This document shows positions 60,645-64,000 of a stretch of 64,000 nucleotides of DNA, in pieces. Below the pieces are notes generated by a model. That model was not told the origin of the DNA, did not search any database, and saw only the letters and a list, made by a program, of their open reading frames with translations. The DNA comes from Rhodoblastus acidophilus (GTDB lineage: Bacteria; Pseudomonadota; Alphaproteobacteria; Rhizobiales; Beijerinckiaceae). The stretch covers positions 20,859-84,858 of the forward strand of contig NZ_JAOQNX010000024.1 in the NCBI RefSeq assembly GCF_025961575.1. Direction: 5' to 3'. Numbering within the stretch: the first letter of the stretch is position 1; each line of letters begins with the position of its first letter. A program made the position numbers and the translations under genes.

Positions 60645-61314
60645 TCAGGCGGTTCCCGCCAGCAGCGAGGGAACGCTGGAAAGACTGGCGATGCGCAGGG
60701 GATCGTCTGAGCCGAGGCCGAAGCGGTCGAGCCAGAATCCGCGCAATCCCGCCGCCGCCGCACCCTCGGCGTCCACCCTGCGATCATTGCCGATATGGAT
60801 GGCCCGCTCGGGCGGCGCGCCAAGTCGCGCGCAGGCCATGGCGAAAATGCGCGCGTCCGGCTTGGCCACGCCCACTTCGTCGGCGATCACGGTCACGTCG
60901 AAATGCGCGCTCAGGCCGAGGGCGTCGATCTTGCGCCGCTGCGTCGCCGGCTCGCCATGGGTGATCATGCCGAGCTTCGCGCCTTGCAAGGCGGCGAAGC
61001 ACGGCCGCACGTCGTCGAACAGCCGCCAGGCCCGGCGATAGGCGGCGGAATAGAAGTTGAAGGCGAGATCGGCCTCGGCGTCGCCCAGACGCTTGCCCAG
61101 CACTTCGCGCACCCGGGCGCGCCTTTGTTCCGAGAAAGGAGATCAGGCCAGAGCGCCAGCGCACGGCCTGGCGCGCCCGCGCCGCGCGCCAATCGGCGAG
61201 GAACATTTCAGGCGGGCGCTCCGGCGCGACCACAGCCCGAAGGGCGAGCGCCGCCTCCCGGTCGGCGCCCGCATGATCGAACAGGGTCCCGTCGAGATCG
61301 AACAGGACGATCAT
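60645..61314 (-). pseudogene. HAD-superfamily hydrolase gene with a +1 frameshift
   Basis: From the ATG at 61314 the frame reads MIVLFDLDGTLFDHAGADREAAL (HAD motif I) to GLISF; the rest (SEQRRARVREVLGKRLGDAEADLAFNFY ... ITHGEPATQRRK, VAKPDARIFAMA, HIGNDRRVDAEGA) is in another frame. Removing one T from the TTT run on the minus strand (61136-61138) gives a 222-residue YjjG-like phosphatase with all four HAD motifs. A sequencing error is as likely as a real lesion. The ATG overlaps the stop of the GNAT gene upstream. Confidence 0.8.
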
Positions 61315-61886
61315 GGCGCCGGACCTCGCGAGGCCTCCGCGGAACCGGCGCGCAGCGCGTCCGGCGCGCTCAGCCATTTGGCGAGATGGAGTTCGTCGAT
61401 CAGCTGGCCGTCGATACGATATTCACCGCGCAGCCTTCCCTCCACGGAAAAGCCGAGCTTGCCGAGACAGGCAGCGCCCGCCCTGTTGCCGGAAAGGACA
61501 TGCGCGTCGATCTTGACGAAGCCGCGCGCCCGCGCCCAGGCCTCGGCGGCGGCGAACAGGCTTGTTGCGACGCCCAGGCCGCGAAAATCGGTGGCGACCA
61601 GCAGGGCGCGCGCCAGGCCGACATGGCTGTTGGCGGCGTCGCGGCTGCGCGGCGACAGAGCGATGAACCCGATGTGGCGCTCGCCGGCCAGGGCCACGGT
61701 GAGATCGGCCAGGCTGAAGCGCGTGGCGAAGGGCGCGCCGCGCCCGCTTTCCGGCCGCGCCCCGTCCGGCCAGGCCCAGGCGTCGAGCGCCGCGAGGCCG
61801 TCGAGATCCTCGCGACGGGCGGCGCGGATGCGAATGCGTTCACGACCCGAGCCAATGGTGTCGCGTGCGAAAAAGGGTGCGTTCAT
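61311..61886 (-). CDS. GNAT family N-acetyltransferase
   Basis: 191 aa. GNAT fold: IRIRAARREDLDGLAAL start, acetyl-CoA motif A ALLVATDFRGLGVATSLFAAAEAWARARGFVKIDAHVLSGNRAGAACLGKLGFSVEGRLRGEYRIDGQLIDELHLAKW. The pattern is like RimJ/RimL-type or aminoglycoside-acetyltransferase-like proteins, with substrate unknown. Start at 61886; it overlaps the HAD gene downstream by four bases (ATGA). Confidence 0.87.
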   Translation of the reverse strand: MNAPFFARDTIGSGRERIRIRAARREDLDGLAALDAWAWPDGARPESGRGAPFATRFSLADLTVALAGERHIGFIALSPRSRDAANSHVGLARALLVATDFRGLGVATSLFAAAEAWARARGFVKIDAHVLSGNRAGAACLGKLGFSVEGRLRGEYRIDGQLIDELHLAKWLSAPDALRAGSAEASRGPAP

Positions 61887-62056
61887 CTGGCGTCCATCAA
61901 GCGCGCGAGTCCGGCGCGGCGAAGCAATTAATATATCAAAATGGTAGGATTACATCGGCAAGAGGTCAATGGTTTGTTATTTCGAAGCTTGGACGATCCC
62001 GGCGCGGCTCTTTTGCGCGCGAGGCGCCCGGGGGCAAATTCGTCTTGCGCGGATTC

Positions 62057-63883
62057 TCAGGATTGCAGCACATAGGTCCCGGGCGCCGGCGTGATCGGCG
62101 CATAGCCGCAGTCCGGGCGGCCGACGCCGGGCGCGGCAATTTTTTCGCGCGACCGCCCGTCCAGCCAGTCCAGCCATTTTGGCCACCACGAGCCCTGCGC
62201 GTGTTCGGCGCGGGCGAGCCATTCGTCGGGGCCGCTGAAGCGGGTGTGGGCGGCGCGCCGCCCGACCCGCAGTCGCCGGCCGGGATGGCCGGGTTCGCTG
62301 ACGATCCCGGCATTGTGGCCGCCGCTGGTCAGCACGAAGGTGATGTCGATGCTTTCGACCAGATGAATCTTGTAGACGGAGCGCCAGGGCGCGACATGAT
62401 CGCTTTCGGTGGCGACCACGAACAGCGGCGCCTGGATGTCGCCGAGCGAGACCGGCCGGCCGTCGACGGAATAACGCCCTTCGAACAAATCGTTGTCGAG
62501 GAACAGTTTTCGAAGGTATTCACTGTGCATCCGATAGGGCATGCGCGTCGCGTCGGCGTTCCAGGCCATCAGATCGTTCATCGGCGGGCGCTGGCCCATG
62601 AGATATTCATGGACCATGCGCGACCAGATCAGATCTCCGGAGCGCAACAACTGAAACGTGCCGGCCATCTGCCTCGCGTCGAGAAAACCCTGGTTCCACA
62701 TGATGTCGTCGAGAAAGCTGAGCTGGCTCTCGTCGATGAACAGTGAGAGTTCGCCGGCCTCGGTGAAATCGGTCTGCGCGGCCAGCAGCGAGATCGTGTT
62801 GAACGCGCTCTTGCCTTCGCGGGCGAGATAAGCCGCGGCAATGGAAAGCAAGGTGCCGCCCAGGCAATAGCCGACCGCGTTGACCGGCGTGTCCGGGACG
62901 ATGGCGTTGACCGCCTTCAGCGCCTCGAGCAGGCCGAGGCGCAGATAATCGTCCATGCCGATGTCGCGGTCCTCGGCGCCGGGATTGCGCCAGGAGATGA
63001 TGAATACGGTGTGGCCGTGATCGACCAGATATTTGACCAGCGAATTCTGCGGCGACAGATCAAGAATGTAATATTTCATGATCCAGGCCGGAACGATCAG
63101 CACCGGCTCGGCCGCGACCTCTGGCGTCGCAGGCGCATATTGGATCAGTTCGATCAGGCGATTGCGAAAAACCACCGCGCCGGGCGTCACCGCCACTTCC
63201 CGGCCCGGTCGGAAGCGCTCCGCGCCGAGCGGCGGCTTTTCGCCGAGGGCGCGCTCCCAGTCCTGCCAGAAATTCAGCGCGCCGCGCGCCAGATTGAGGC
63301 CGCCCTCGGCGATCGTCGCTGCAAGCACTTCTGGATTGGTGGGGATGAAATTGACCGGAGACACGGTGTCGAGCGCCTGACGCGCCATAAAGGTCGTCAA
63401 TTGCTCATGATGAGCCGAAACGCCGCTGACGCCGGTGGTGGCGCTGTGCCACCATTGCTGCTGCAGCAAAAACCATTGGTGGAACAGGTTGAATGGCGGC
63501 TGGCGCCAGAGATCGGAGTCGAAGCGCCGATCCTGCGGCAGCGGCTCGATGCAGCCCTCGGCGTCCGGACGTCCGGCGGAGCTCAGCGCGTAAGCGATGA
63601 AACGCACCAACTTGCGAAAGCCTTTTTCCGTAAGCTCGGCGCGCTTTCCCGGCGAAGCCGCCAGATGGATCGCCCAGTCGGCATAAGCGAGCCAGAGCGC
63701 CGCAGGGGACAAGCCCAGCGAATAGCGCGCGAGCCCGGCGCGCAGGAGGCGGTCGAACGGCGTCGGCGGATCGGGGTCACCGCGGTCGGCCGCACCGCCG
63801 TCGCCACGGTTCGGCGCGGCGCGGGCGGGGGCCTGCGATGGAGCCAGGGGCTTCACGGGGTCGAAGTCTGTTTCGCGTCCCAT
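62057..63883 (-). CDS. phaC: polyhydroxyalkanoate synthase, class I
   Basis: 608 aa. Polymerises 3-hydroxyacyl-CoA into storage granules. The N-terminal PhaC domain (PVNFIPTNPEVL, GALNFWQDWERALGEKPPLG) precedes the alpha/beta core with the lipase-like box GYCLGG (nucleophile Cys340), and later Asp (FVVATESDHVAPW) and His (TSGGHNAG). The ATG at 63883 has GAGGAGAG upstream. The gene stands directly next to the end of an IS630-type element only 27 bases upstream, so its native promoter is separated or lost. No phaA/phaB neighbour. Confidence 0.95.
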   Translation of the reverse strand: MGRETDFDPVKPLAPSQAPARAAPNRGDGGAADRGDPDPPTPFDRLLRAGLARYSLGLSPAALWLAYADWAIHLAASPGKRAELTEKGFRKLVRFIAYALSSAGRPDAEGCIEPLPQDRRFDSDLWRQPPFNLFHQWFLLQQQWWHSATTGVSGVSAHHEQLTTFMARQALDTVSPVNFIPTNPEVLAATIAEGGLNLARGALNFWQDWERALGEKPPLGAERFRPGREVAVTPGAVVFRNRLIELIQYAPATPEVAAEPVLIVPAWIMKYYILDLSPQNSLVKYLVDHGHTVFIISWRNPGAEDRDIGMDDYLRLGLLEALKAVNAIVPDTPVNAVGYCLGGTLLSIAAAYLAREGKSAFNTISLLAAQTDFTEAGELSLFIDESQLSFLDDIMWNQGFLDARQMAGTFQLLRSGDLIWSRMVHEYLMGQRPPMNDLMAWNADATRMPYRMHSEYLRKLFLDNDLFEGRYSVDGRPVSLGDIQAPLFVVATESDHVAPWRSVYKIHLVESIDITFVLTSGGHNAGIVSEPGHPGRRLRVGRRAAHTRFSGPDEWLARAEHAQGSWWPKWLDWLDGRSREKIAAPGVGRPDCGYAPITPAPGTYVLQS

Positions 63884-63910
63884 CCCGGCTCTCCTCGCCG
63901 CTGTTTGCTA

Positions 63911-64000
63911 GAGCGGATTCGACTTAATCCGGATCATATCCTGCTGCGGCGAAGAAATTGGCGCACTCTTGCGGCGTGAAAGCTGACAGGAGCGCGCCTA
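63911..64000 (-). mobile_element. end of an IS630-family insertion sequence (partial, continues beyond the window)
   Basis: The element appears to begin after a TA at 63909-63910 (IS630 elements duplicate TA). Its end contains gagcggattcgacttaatcc with an inner GGATT/AATCC inverted repeat, followed by the transposase 3' end. Confidence 0.65.
63924..64000 (-). CDS. IS630-type transposase, C-terminal fragment (cut by window edge)
   Basis: On the minus strand the last 24 codons read LLSAFTPQECANFFAAAGYDPD and a TAA stop at 63924-63926. The FTPQECANF...AGY ending is characteristic of IS630/ISRj-type transposases of alphaproteobacteria. The rest lies outside the window. It is transcribed in the same direction as phaC, so read-through could drive phaC. 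Confidence 0.7.
   Translation of the reverse strand, partial: GALLSAFTPQECANFFAAAGYDPD

Overview
The window looks like chromosome of a high-GC purple non-sulfur alphaproteobacterium of the order Hyphomicrobiales (Rhizobiales), most like Rhodoblastus. The evidence is a pucBA pair encoding light-harvesting 2 peptides very close to those I remember from Rhodoblastus acidophilus, a form II RuBisCO (cbbM) Calvin-cycle operon, a polyhydroxyalkanoate synthase, and alphaproteobacterial housekeeping genes (rpsB with a C-terminal extension, ATP12, TrmFO, a double cold-shock-domain protein). I see no tRNA, rRNA, CRISPR array or prophage.

Layout. 0-7 kb: dnaE, an alpha/beta hydrolase, rpsB-tsf. 7.4-16.1 kb: cbbR divergent from cbbF-P-T-A-M-E. 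16.3-21.3 kb: yajC-secD-secF followed by homologues of two mitochondrial complex I assembly factors (NDUFAF3-like and NDUFAF6-like), with a DUF559 nuclease gene between blocks of palindromic repeats. 21.4-27.9 kb: trmFO, a GIY-YIG nuclease gene between inverted repeats, ybdD-cstA, a HAD phosphatase and ATP12. 28-43.6 kb: ssb, an ABC-F ATPase, pepA, holC, rlpA, a D-Ala-D-Ala carboxypeptidase relative, a MarR unit with its own operators, mazG, a cold-shock protein, sohB and a gamma carbonic anhydrase. 43.6-50.1 kb: an exopolysaccharide cluster (degenerate BY-kinase, priming sugar transferase, acetyltransferase, beta-helix protein, frameshifted flippase, polymerase). 50.1-51.7 kb: a PadR/YqjI-like regulator, a solitary Rieske protein and a NifX-family protein. 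51.7-52.5 kb: a decayed ArsR-permease-thioredoxin unit. 52.7-59.4 kb: a tight seven-gene corrinoid methyltransferase operon. 59.4-60.4 kb: the LH2 operon. 60.6-64 kb: a frameshifted HAD gene, a GNAT acetyltransferase, phaC, and the end of an IS630-type element that continues past the window.

The most interesting part is the corrinoid operon: ferredoxin, corrinoid protein, three zinc-type UroD-fold methyltransferases (two of them tandem MtaA/CmuA-like paralogues), a RamA-like corrinoid activator and a COG0523 GTPase. It should demethylate some methylated compound through a cob(I)alamin protein. Neither the methyl donor nor the methyl acceptor can be read from the sequence, and no pterin-type methyltransferase is present. 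This would fit anaerobic phototrophic C1 use, alongside the CO2 fixation and LH2 genes.

The second theme is three families of palindromic intergenic repeats. Two of them bracket small nuclease genes (DUF559 and GIY-YIG) in an inverted arrangement and also occur here as short pairs without a gene, as expected of an autonomous unit and its non-autonomous derivatives. Several genes carry single-base frameshifts, two of them in short homopolymer runs, so sequencing error must be excluded before they are called pseudogenes.
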